Source: Ctenosaura bakeri (lineage: Eukaryota; Chordata; Lepidosauria; Squamata; Iguanidae). From it: DNA of 64,000 bases. How positions within the stretch are numbered: position 1 is the first letter of the stretch; every line of letters begins with the position of its first letter. Of the stretch, positions 12,201 through 23,790 are shown piece by piece. A model generated the notes under the pieces. That model was not told the DNA's origin. It ran no database searches and was given only the letters and a program-made list of their open reading frames with translations. The translations under genes and the position numbers were made by a program. Where the stretch lies: NCBI GenBank assembly GCA_948474755.1, contig CAOLHI010000654.1:62001-126000 (forward strand). The letters are read 5' to 3'.

Positions 12201-14950
12201 TGAAGTTCAAAGTTTCTTTTCCCTAAAACTGTGAGCACTTGAGGTAAAGACCAAGAATCCATTTCTTCTTTCTATCCTAGTAGTGAGATGAGTTGGAGAA
12301 AAGTGTACATTGTCACTAAAATCACTCTGAAATTGATAGACAATTACCTCTAGACTAGAGTCTGTTACATATTTTCTTAAGCTACATGTCCTACCTTTAG
12401 AGCTGTCTCTTTCTATCTGTCTCCAAATATACTGTGAAAAGATGCAAAGAGTGGAGTAGGAGTAAATGACTGAAAAGGCAAGTATGCAAAATGGTGACAA
12501 TCAATAAGCTTTCTTTTGGCAGCTTGGACTGCTTTTGCAACATTAATCATTTGGAACTTCAGTTCAGTTCCTCGCTGCTGGACTTCTTTTTTTCAATTTA
12601 TGAAATATAGAGATACATGTCACCTTAGCAGATGTATTAGCAAATTAGATATTCTTGGTCCCATTTCATAATAGTATCCCCAAGAATACAGGGTGTTTTG
12701 CAGACTTTGATGTCTTTTTAAAAAAACTAGTATGGGTTTTGAAAAACACAAAATAAGATGGATGAAATTTTTAAAAACCTTACCAGCCAGCAGTTCTGAA
12801 GAGTCAAAAGATAATAAAGCCAATTATTATTTAATGAAGATAAATCTCCTTTCCAAACATTGCAAGAGTAAAGGAAGGAACACATTGTCATGTGGATAGG
12901 ATTAAAGGAGTGAGGGGACTAAAACTAGATTTTTGACTTAGCTATACTGTAATTAATTGGAAGTGTGAAAATATCATTTTGGCCTGGCCAGTAACAACAA
13001 GCTGTTTGTTCCAAGGCAAAGTAAAGATGGAGTCTATGTTAAATACACAAATCTGCCTAAGTTATTAAATTACTATTGAGTCATAATGAAACTCTCCAAG
13101 AAACAAATAGTTGGAGTCTATTGTACTTAATTGTATTGACCTTTGCTCACATTGACTTTCCAAGTAGTCCATTGGTTTTGCTTCTCTGTCAACAGCGCTT
13201 TAATTTTGTTGGAGAATGTGAGAAATAGTACTGGGTCTCACAAGCAGAGTGAAAAAATTGGCAAGGCAGAAGCTAAACAACAACCAGTCCCAGTCCCAGT
13301 CCCACTGGTCCTCTCTAGCAGAGGGGAAAAAAAGTCTTGTTTGTAAATTCAGCACTGTACCTATCAGCACAAAACTGCCTGTACCTTCAGTGATAGTGGT
13401 GGGCTGGTTCTCTGGGGAATAGTAATCCCCTCCAGAACAGGTTGAACAGGTTGAAAAGCATTCAGCATGAGCGAGGTAATACTCTTGTGCTTGGGTATTG
13501 CTCGTGGACTTCTGTTGGTCCCCTGGTCAGCTGCTGTGGGAGCAGAATGCTAGACTGGGTAGGCTTTTCATTTGACCTCATACATTCTTAGGAAACTCAG
13601 GACTCTGGACAGAGTCATATGGTAATTTTTTAACCATGTTTATAGGCCCCGTTTTAAAAATTACTTCTGAGCTGCCATCCTACTTTAAAAACCTCATCCC
13701 TTTTTAAGTTACATTCCTCTCTCACCCCACTACAGTCCTCCTTTCACCACCATCGTTGTGAAGAGCTAGTCATTATTGGGTCAGAGATGATTGTTTTCAT
13801 CTCTGCAAGGAAATCTTACTAAACAATTTCGGTTTGCCATCAGTGCATGAGGTAAAGCAGAATAGTGGGCCAATAGCGTTGAAAAGAATTTTGCTTTGAG
13901 ATTTTAATAGCAAGGTAGAATCAGCAGATGTTGAGGATATAATGGGGGTGTCTTAAACATATTGCTGCATTAATTTTTGATGGGGTGTTCCATCAGCTCA
14001 GGTGTACAAACTAGGAGGAAAACAGAACAAAACAGGCCAGATCCTCCAGGGGACAGACACTGCAGCGCTAGGGTCATACTTCTGCTGGCGGTATAAACTT
14101 GTCAAAGTGCTTTTAGCCTGTGCCATGGGGGATTTTACAATTGCTCAGCCTCCGTGGATTGGATTGACTAAAATGAAATTAATGCTTCAATACCAGTTTT
14201 TCTCATCTAAAAAACAGAATAGGGGAGGGAATTGAATTTCTTGACTGTGACTGTACTATATATAGCACAAGTTCACTCAACAAATACGATGGGAATTCAA
14301 TGAGGCCCCAAATCAAAGAGCTTTATGAGTTATGTCATGTTTATATCTGTCTTCAAAAATAATGACATTTCATTTTGCTCACTTTCTTGATAACCTTTAA
14401 AATTTCTTCACTTGAGGAAAATTCCAGGAAAAATTCTGCTCTGATTTGTTTTGTCTGTGGCTCTCATCAGGCAGACAAGTATCCTCTCTGGGCTTTAGCA
14501 ATCATTCAATATTCTTCTGTTATCTAAAAGCTAATTTCAAATAGCTGTACAAATGTTTAGGGACTGGGCTAGATCTGTATGGATAGCACTACCAAAAGTA
14601 TTACTTGTAATGCTCAGCAATGTTAAAAATATCTCTTACCACCATAATTTTTTGAGGACTTTTTGGAATACTTTGAAATACTCTTTCCACCCCTACAAAT
14701 AATCCTTTCTCAGTGATATTCGTGGAGATAGCTATAGCTCAAGAACTTGAAAACAACACATTTGGTTCCACCATGCCACTGCCTGCTGTGTATGGCAGTG
14801 CAAGGAGGTTACTTCATGTGTATTTCGGACTAAAATAGGACAGATCCAGCTTGAGCACTTCTGGAAACATGTGGGATCCTTTTTCACTTATACCCAAGCC
14901 TGTATGTAAGTGCAGATTACTTTTTATCATATTAAGCAATATTCAGCGCT
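12201..14950. other. Intronic DNA, no recognised element
   Basis: AT-rich single-copy-looking sequence. The only local structure seen is a short CAGTCC/CCAGTC run near 13,285-13,310 and a repeated AACAGGTTGA near 13,437-13,456. Longest open frames are under 100 codons with no familiar motif. Confidence 0.4.
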
Positions 14951-14966
14951 GTGTGTGTGTGTGTGT
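14951..14966. repeat. (GT)8 microsatellite
   Basis: Eight perfect GT units. Flanking sequence up to 15,910 is AT-rich and unremarkable. Confidence 0.9.
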
Positions 14967-15910
14967 ATTTAAAACACAAAGCAAAGCCATTGCAAATAGA
15001 GCATTATTTTCACTTTATGTCTTCTTCAAATGCATAAGACGTAAGGGTATGGATCCAGTGCTGTCCTCCTTCACATAAAAGGCATATTTTGCTGATGGAA
15101 AGGCTGTGTGGGAATAATGAAGCTAGATCCAAAGGGGTTCTTTCACTTATACAGGAGTCTGCCCTATCTCCTGTGGCATGGGAAGTTGAGAACACTATAG
15201 AACTGCACATGCCATGGCGGAAACTTAGTGAAAGTATTTTAATTCTGTCAGCTATTTTTAATCCTGTTGAGACTCATTTTCAGCAGAATAGTAATATAAA
15301 ATTATAATTTCCTATTACTGAATCAAAACTTACTTCAAAGTATTTTGCAAAATTTGCTTTTAAATTTAGTACTTAAAACTATGGTTTGTAAACCCTATAT
15401 ACAATCTGGATATCTATATCTATATTTGTTTGCACTGCATTTTTGAAGCCAGTAGGGATCTGTTCCTAACTACTTTATTTATATCTGGCATATGCAATTA
15501 ATCTTTCTCTATCTCTAATCACTTTTGCTGTTACATTCATTGGAGTGATTTGTGTCCTATCTCTTTTGCTGCACTGGAGTTGATATGTGGTGATAAGAGC
15601 TTCTTAGAGGACAGAAAGAAGGAAAATAGAAAATTGAATTTACCTTGCAATCATTATACAAAATGTGACATGCATCAATTATGTGTGTCATACAGGCATA
15701 TGCATTCTTGAACAAACTGTGCTGATTTGCTGGAAGGCCTACATAATGACAATGCCTGGTTTTTCTTTTCATTTTTAATACAGGAGCATTCTTGCTGCTA
15801 CATAATGTTTTCCATGTCCTGAGCATTAGAAGAATAAAAATAAGAATTAAAAAATAATAATTAAAAAATAAACCTACACTTTCAAGGAAAGTCAAAGGTC
15901 ACAAAACTTT

Positions 15911-16056
15911 GGCCATTTCCGTACTAGACTGTTATAGTGCTATTATTCCACTTTCAACATCCTATGGAAGGCCCCTTCTAAACTGCAAACCCCAGGATTC
16001 CCTATGATGTTGAAAGTGGAATAATAGCCCTATAACAATTTAGCATGAAAATAGCC
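15911..16056. mobile_element. Non-autonomous DNA transposon (hAT-like foldback MITE), copy 2
   Basis: The arms are inverted over about 55 bp. GGCCATTTCCGTACTAGACT, then CTGTTATAGTGCTATTATTC and CACTTTCAACATC on the left pair with GATGTTGAAAGTGGAATAAT, then AGCCCTATAACAATTTAGCA on the right. A short AAACTGCAAACCCCAGGATT sits near the turn. Same family as 9770-9950 but with most of the centre deleted. The whole element could fold into a long hairpin. Confidence 0.75.
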
Positions 16057-16249
16057 TTTGCATCCAGGCCCCTCACTATCTTCTTAACCTTCCTCTAAAG
16101 ATGATACAGTTTGTTGATACTCTTCTTATACTGTAGTGCTCAGAAGTGGGCAAAGAGCTCTAGGTGCGTATTGTCCAAAGTAGCACAGAGGGACAGCGTT
16201 TCTCTTGCGATCAGACATTATGCTTATGTTGATGCAGCTGTCATTTTAA

Positions 16250-16305
16250 CTATCTCAAGTGCCATTCCTGGGAGAAAGGTAGTATATAAATTAAGAAAAA
16301 AGTAA
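16250..16305 (+). mobile_element. Possible L2-type LINE 3' tail
   Basis: CCTGGGAGAAAGGTAGTATA followed by TAAATTAAGAAAA matches the layout of L2-type 3' ends (GGGAGAAAGGCGGGATATAA). It is too short to be certain. From 16306 to about 17,700 I see no further element, except a weak LINE-end-like stretch near 17,208-17,300. Confidence 0.3.
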
Positions 16306-17699
16306 TTTCCTCAGCTTTTTAGCCACCCTGATTGTTGTTTAGTTTGTGCTCTACGAAAGACCCTGAGCCACTTTTTCCTGCTATCAGGCTAGATATCATC
16401 CCTCCTGTGCTGGTAAACTGATTCTACCTACCTAAATGCAGATTTTTTTTTACTTTTAGCTCTGTGGGAAATGAAATCCATCTTGTTGTTTTGGCTCAGC
16501 GCAGGTTCTTTCTTTTAACTAGAAACATTTATTTCCATGAAAGCTGACTTTTGGGGATGTTGGTGACAGGGTTACAAAAATAACTCCAGCTACTCTGAGG
16601 CTCTCAGTAAAATTGCTGCAGTTGCAGGAGTAGTTACAAGCCCATAGTTAAAGGTTAAAATTCTCAGGTAATACATACTATTTACTCTATTATAGGACTA
16701 GAAATTTCATTAAAACTGAATACTAATGTCCCGCAGTGACCATTTTCTTGGACTATTAGATGAGTAACCACAAATAACCGGTAATGAAGGGTTGTCAGTT
16801 TCTCCTGATGCTGCATGCCCATCCAAGCAGTAAATATAAACTACAATTATTTAAAATTCCCATTCTGGGGCAGCTTAATTAGACTTATATTAAAATTCAT
16901 ACATCACCTATGACTTCCTCAGCAAAAAGACTCAGTAACCGTGTATACATGGAATCTCCTCCCAAAAAGAGAAATATCCGATGTGTTCTATATCACTATG
17001 ATCACTTTTGTTATTGCTTGCTGATCATTTGTATATTGCTGACTTGTCTTTCTGCTAATTTTAGCACCTACACAATTATGAAACTGGAATAAAATGATAG
17101 AATTAAAACATTTTCATTCTCATTTACTCCAGGACCACATTAATATAAAAATAGTCCACATAGCCTGCCTTTTGAAGCTTGGTTTATTGCACAATAGCCT
17201 ACTATGTTTATTTCTTATATACCAGAGAGATTAACAAGAAAACTGATTAAAAACAATAATTAAAAAGGAAATTAGATAAATCAGTTACAGAAAACAGACG
17301 ACAATATGACAGCAGCTAATTGTTTAATTAAGTAGTTATTAATTAAAATACTTCTAGGAATGTACATGATCACCAACAAGAGCAGGGTGCCAGTTGAACA
17401 TATACAGCTCTGTGATATATTAGGTAAAAATCTGTTCTGCCAATAACTATATAATATTATTTAAATGGGCATTATCTCCAGTGCCTGAAATTAGTTGCCC
17501 AATATACTGAATTCCCAATATACTAGACATTCTCAAAGAAAGTGAACCCAGTCCTTTCCCTTCCAGCAAGCAGCAGGACAATAGCTGTCTATCTTGCATT
17601 CACCATTATAGCACCGGTTGGCCTCCATCAGCTGCAAAGTATTTAATCTATATTTAGTCAAAACTTCCGTGATGCCAAATAAAGACCAAGTATGGGGGG

Positions 17700-19040
17700 A
17701 CGTTTGCCAGTGGAGGCATTAAAGTTTACATACTAATGTTTCTCTTAACAATGTCACTTCTCAGATCGAGTGTAGTAACAATGTTGTCAGTTTATCCATT
17801 TCAGCAAAGTCCAACAGTTTCACCAGCCTTTTGCTGGAATATCTGTGTTCTTCCATTTTGGGAGATATAGCAATTGTGCTGCAGTGGTCATGCAGTAGCT
17901 TGCTGTACTTCTGTAGTTGATCTTGTACTAATCCCAACAAATAAAAGTCCTGCTTCAATTGAATGTTAACTTTCAGGATTTTATACACAATACATTTGAT
18001 TCCAAAATTTCTTGACCTTTTCATAAGTCCACTACATATGGTAAAAAGAGTCCATTTGTTGTTCACATTTTCAACATCAGTTAAAAGCCTTTTTACGCAT
18101 TTTGACCATTTTTTCTGTTGTCAAATACCAACAATACAAAATCTTGTAAAAGTTCTCTTTGATCTCTCTCTTTGAGAGCATAATATAGTCTAAACTTAAT
18201 TCTCTTCAACCACATTTTCTCCCATTGTGCCAACTGTATATTATGGCAAACATTTTGTGCCCATTTTATCATACATACATTTTATCATATCAAACATTAA
18301 CCAACTCATCTTCTATCTCTAGTTTTAACAAAAGGTTATACATTCTACCAATCAAATGTTCATCAGCTGAGCACAAGTTTTCCTAAAATCTGATTTGGTC
18401 AGCTTGAAATTGTACAGTTTTTTTAATCCATTTTAAATCTGTCTATAAAATAATCATTGTAACTTTATTGCATTAATTTTTCCACTGATTTGATTCTATA
18501 ATGTCCTTGCTCAAGTTCCTGGAGATCTTGATGGTTCTCCCACTTTTCCTTTGCTGTTGTCTCCTTCCTATACTGGAGATGACACCCACAAGGGTGTTTT
18601 GGGACGTATCCTTGGTTTATATCTATTCCACACCCTTAGCATAGCACATCTGACACATAGTGATTATTAAAGTCTGCATTCACCTTGGTTTTATCATGCT
18701 ATAGCTAATCGTGCCATTCAAACCTCAATCATGCCATACTAACCTTATTTGTTAGTATAGTCCGCACATTCAACCAAACCAAACAACTTGCAGAAAAATA
18801 CATTTTCAAATCTGATAATCCCAATCCCCATATTTGTTTAGCACCTTGTAAAATTTTATATTTGATTCTAGGTTTATTCCCTTATTATATAAATGTCAAT
18901 AAGCCACTGTGCCATTGTTTGAATAAGACATCATTAGTCAAAATCAGTATGGTCTGGAACAAGAATAACTTTCTGGGCAAAACATTCATTTTCTTCACCA
19001 AAATTCTGCCCAAAATAATAATTCATATCAGGCAAATGTT
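17700..19040 (-). mobile_element. L1-type LINE ORF2 C-terminal region, decayed
   Basis: Read on the minus strand from high to low coordinates, in several frames, blocks of a squamate L1 ORF2 appear in the right order. They are: an FxQTI-like block near 18,950; KPRIKYKIL-like sequence near 18,870; LRVWNRYKPR and RPKTPLWVS (18,592-18,653); KEKWENHQD near 18,530; then MNNKWTLFTIC and ILKVNIQLKQDFYLLGL (17,930-18,066) and KLLDFAEMDKLTTLL near 17,770-17,820. Numerous stops and frameshifts separate the blocks, so this is an old dead copy without the catalytic half. The 3' end and target duplication are not resolved. Confidence 0.75.
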
Positions 19041-22000
19041 GAGTGTTGTGCCTCCTTGGAGAAAACAGTAGCATAGGGATGAGCAGTTAGAAAGAGGGGG
19101 AAGGGGCAGCAGGGTTTCTTTACAGGAAGTCATTCAGTTTAGATTGCTTTGAAGTGAGGAATCAAACAGCTATTAACTTGTATCTTAATCTTTTGTTGCT
19201 GTAAGTGGTTAATGCCATGTATAATTTTAGTTTGCTCCTGCTCACCACAAGTAATGTGACCATCCTGCCTTGCAAAATAAGGGAAAAGTAGTAAAGAACA
19301 AAAAACCCACCTTGAGTTGATTATGATTGCCTTGGCTGTGTGAAAGCATTTAACAATAAATAGAGTTCTGTTCAGATTCCAGCTCTTGCCACTTATCTCC
19401 CGAAAAACACTAGAACAGTGGAGAGATAAAGCTCACCTTCCTCTCCACACTGGCAAATAATGTACTAAAGAAAGGTTAGTAAACTGTACTCCCTTCTTAC
19501 ACTTCTGTCTTTTGCAGTAGGTTATAAGCTTCAGAACCTGCTATCTAACAGCCTTTCTTTCCCAGCATGTAGTTTTGAAAAAGGAATTTTTTTAAAAAAA
19601 CAAGAAAAGGTTCAAAAAGGAAAGAAAAGTGATAACTAGGCATGAGTTTTCTGTATCAGTAAACACAATTCTAATAGAATAAGAAGACCCAAAAGTACAG
19701 AAGTAAAACAAAGCACACCAGGCCACATCATCGTCTTTCAACATAGCCAGTGTCTACGTTGTCAGATGTGATACGAGTTGATTCCTCACTAGAATATTTT
19801 AGAGCTTCTCAGGCATCACATTTCTGTTTTCAGCTGCAAACGTGAATTAAAACTATGGTGCCACATGGTACTTAAAATCAGAAATATTCTTTTTTCTTTC
19901 TCCTGAAATTGATTGAGGGGGCACCAGAAGCTAAGAAGGAAAATAGAACATAATTGTTCATGAAATACATAAAGTGTTGGACCATGGTTGGAAACTGGGT
20001 CTCCTTACCACATACATACTTACAGTTTTCCTGCTCAGAATTGTATCTGTACAGGGATTTCCTCCTTTTTAAAGAAAACTTTCTTTTGCAATAACACAAG
20101 TAGATCTAAATAAGCCTTTTGTTTATTCAAGAACAGCATACCCACAAAAAAATATGCTAGCTGTACATCATCATTTTACTGAGGTCTCTAAAATGCCCGT
20201 CACCAGCAGCCCTATATTTTTGAGTTATGTTAACCAATCTTTTTAGTGACAGACTCACTGAATGCTACATTAATTTAGAATTACTATTCTGGAGGATGCC
20301 TAGTCATAAAGGTTGTGCTTTCCTTGTGATACTTTATCTTGATTTTTTTTCAAAAAAAAAAAAGATTTTATGCCAGCTCTACTAAGATCTACAATTTCAT
20401 TTCAGAGGGAAAGTTTTACTTTCCCTGGGATCTTTGTGTCAAAATAGTTCAACTAAGAACATCATTCCAAGATTTTCTTTTCTTCAAGCTGCATTAAAAT
20501 AAACAAGAGCTGCACAAGAGTGCTACTTTTTGGTCTTGCCATTCCTCATGGAAAGTCATATACAAGAGGACTTATTGAAATATGGAGCTCTCAGTAATAC
20601 CTCACACATACCAGCCTAAATCCTATTGTTAGTTCTGACTAGAGTAGCCTCTTTAAATGAACAGGACTTACATTTGTGCTGAGGCACCATTCAGCCGTTG
20701 AATGGATCTCCTCTAGTTGAGATTAACCAGCAAAATGCCAGCCAAGGACTGAAAGTGGCATGTTCTGTCTTATGCGCGAGATTCAGTGTCCTACATATTG
20801 CCCATGCTTATGTACTATAAAGCAAATACGTTATGCTGGCAGAGCTTGAAATACCTTACAAACTTGTCACTTACTTGTTCTTTACATGCTCATTATCTAT
20901 TAACAAAGAAGTGCTTTGCAAAACTACAAGGAGGGAACATTTTATGTGAGCTAAATTCTTCCATTAAAAGGATATGTGACAAGTAGCTGAGACAGCCATT
21001 TTTCAAATGTAAACACACACATATAATTTTCCTTTTGGCAAACATCTTAAAAATTTAAACATGCAGAACTGAAGGGCTGTAATCTTAATAAGCTTTCTTC
21101 TATTTTTCCCCCAGCAATATATAACAAGCTAAGGGTAGCAGTCTTGTTTTTATGGATAGCAGTAGCAAAATTCTCAATTTTAATGGAGCTGGAATCCAGA
21201 TCAAAATTGTGAACTGTATGTAAAGTTTTTATGTGTGTAAACTTCTGATGTGCGTATCCATAATTTTCTGGGGGTGAAAGACATGGTGATTTGCCAGCTC
21301 CCTCCTTAAAAGATATCTTTACTGTTAAAAATACCACATCTGAAAGAACTGGAGTCCAGGTTAGCAATTATTTTCAACTGCATATGGTTGCCTTTATGAA
21401 AAGCTCCCCGTTCGGTCTCTGTCAATTCCACCATGAGGGTAAGAAGGTATAGGGTAAAACTGCCATTTTCCTCTGAAGTTACTACTTGTTCCACATGTTG
21501 TAAGGATTTTAGAAGGGAAACAAAAAAGAAATATGACAATGTTAGCTCAGTCCTTTAACTCTGTGGCTTGTGCGTCCTGTTGGAGGGATTAGAATTCCAG
21601 TTTATGGAATTATAAATAGAATTATTTTTTAATAATAATACAGGCTTTCGGCTAAAATTCTCTCTCTGCATTGATAGTAGACATTGTTGTTAAGGAGCTA
21701 CGAAGAAGAGCATGTAGGATCTTGAAGGCAAATGTGACAGGTTTACTAATAATTATTCAAATATAGACTTCCAATATTTGGTATTAAAGTTTTGAAACAC
21801 GTGTTGGAAGGCATCTGGAATTAATGAACAGTATAAATACTGAATTTGCACATTTCTGATTCAGGTCCCACCAGTCCTGAGCCTTAGAATAGGCTTATCT
21901 CGGGCATCACTGTGAATGACAGTCCCATAGCGATGTATAAGAAGTAGACAGTAGAGAATGATTAAAATTGCAGATGATCTTTTCAAGGTGATTGAATGTA

Positions 22001-23059
22001 CTAAATGAAATCTTTTAAAAAAAATAGGTGGAAGGATCTATACAATGTAAGAACAATATTCTGTCCATTACTGTGAAAAATTAGACTGCAGAATTGTAGG
22101 ATCGTCAGATATCCTTCTGCATGATTTACTGTCCCAGTGCCTTAAAAGGCCTGAGATCTTGCTGAGACTTTATTGTCCAAGAAGGAAGCAAGCTCTCTAT
22201 GTTGTGCCTCATGCTTTCTTACATTTTGGCTGGGAGACAGAATGAGTCGGTCATTTAGGTGCTTTTTCCCTCCTACAGCTGCCAGGATCTTGACTGAAAC
22301 AGAGATAGATCATCTGACAAACTGAGAACAGTAAAAACATCAAACACCACATTTTACTGCTTTTAGTTTTAGCAATAAAAACATCAAAGAAAGCATGCAT
22401 CAGATTTCAAGTTTTTGCTTTTTCTGAAGAAAAAAATATTCTGGCCAGTGATTGAATGAGCTCCGAGGACCTTTTTATCTATAAGTATTCATACTGTATA
22501 GGGCTCCTAAACTTGTTAGCCTTTATATGGAAATAAGAAAAATGGGTAATTGTAAATCTCTCTGGCATTTTTTAAAACTGTCTGCATCAGCTACATTAAG
22601 GTATTTTGGGGTTGTTGTTTTTTTTGCATTTTATATATTCTACAGAATATCAATGAATACAATGATTTATTTGTTAAAGTGAGATGCTATTGTGATGGTA
22701 GAGTCATATTTGCAACTGTTGTCAGATGGGGAGCAGTGATTCCACTCTAATGATCATACTTGCACTCATGGATATTTGATCTTATCATTTTTAAAGGAAT
22801 TTCATTGCACGTATGGTAGCAGACAGTAGCTCAGCATTAACTGCAAATTGACCAGATGCCTTCTTACAGTGGACTGGTAGGTAGCAATGGTATTTCTTCC
22901 CATCCCAGCTAGGAAACTCATGGGATGCTGCTTAAGTAACATCAGACCTGTAATGTACTGTAATGGATAAGACACTTAGTTCAAGTAATTACTACAGTTG
23001 ACTTCAGTGATCACAGAATTTTTCAGGTGATTAAGTATTAGGAAGAATCTGTTTTGACC
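19041..23059. other. Intronic DNA with one short dispersed motif
   Basis: Near 20,612-20,690 the sequence CCTAAATCCTATTGTTAGTT plus AGAGTAGCC and AACAGGACTTACAT matches, as I remember it, a motif found many times in squamate genomes, in reverse orientation. A T8/A12 inverted homopolymer pair lies at 20,343-20,363. Otherwise no element or exon is recognised. Confidence 0.4.
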
Positions 23060-23790
23060 TTGATGAGCAGTGATGTATTTAAGTCTTTTACTCCAAATCT
23101 CAAGTCAAGTATCAAGTACTTGAAGGTACTTTCAAGTCAAGTTTCAGGTCTGGAAGCCAACTTTATACCCCAACCAAAACTCTAGAATTATTGGATAGAG
23201 TGAAATAAAATCAGTTTTAACAGTTTAAGCAGAGTTGACTGTCCACATTTGCAATTTTGTCATCTGCAGCTTTGGAAATGAGGGATAGGATCCTATCTTA
23301 CTCCCCAGTACTGAAGATTCAAAATATTTAGAAGGAAGGATCTTTCTTCCTCAAGCTTGTTGCCTAATACATTTACTGTTCCCTCTGAGAAATGCACGCT
23401 GCACTCTGGGGGTGAGTCTTGTCTTTTGCTCTTAGAAAATGTTCTAGAAGATCCTCCAATATGCAGCAGGGACAGGCTGCTGAGCAGACCTCAAGCCTGT
23501 TGCCTAACCTGTTTGCTGTTCCCCTCTGAGAATTGCAACCACACTTTGCGCCTGAGAGAGATTGTAATGTGACCAGTAGGCAAAAAGAGATGGATGCATT
23601 GTTCAAAGTCGTAAGGTTTCTGGATGAATGTGTTATGTTACTGAACCAAGGACATTGAGTCAGTCATTAAAAATATACAAGTCTCGAGTCGAGTCAGTGC
23701 ATCATTTATGGCCGAGTCGAGTCACTAAAGTGACTTAAGTCTGACTTGAGTCTGAGTCTATCAACTTGAGTCTACATCACTGTTGATGAG
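23060..23790. mobile_element. hAT-like non-autonomous DNA transposon with perfect 8-bp target duplication
   Basis: The element spans 23068-23782 (715 bp) and is bounded by CAGTGATGTA on the left and TACATCACTG on the right, exact inverted termini. It is flanked on both sides by TTGATGAG (23060-23067 and 23783-23790), an intact 8-bp target-site duplication, which is the hAT hallmark. Many CAAGTC/GACTTG and GAGTCGAGTC units cluster in the first 90 and last 110 bp, as expected for subterminal transposase-binding repeats. Two copies of a ~60-bp block beginning CCTCAAGC(T/C)TGTTGCCTAA lie inside at 23349-23408 and 23489-23549. No transposase ORF is present, so it depends on another element. Confidence 0.88.
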
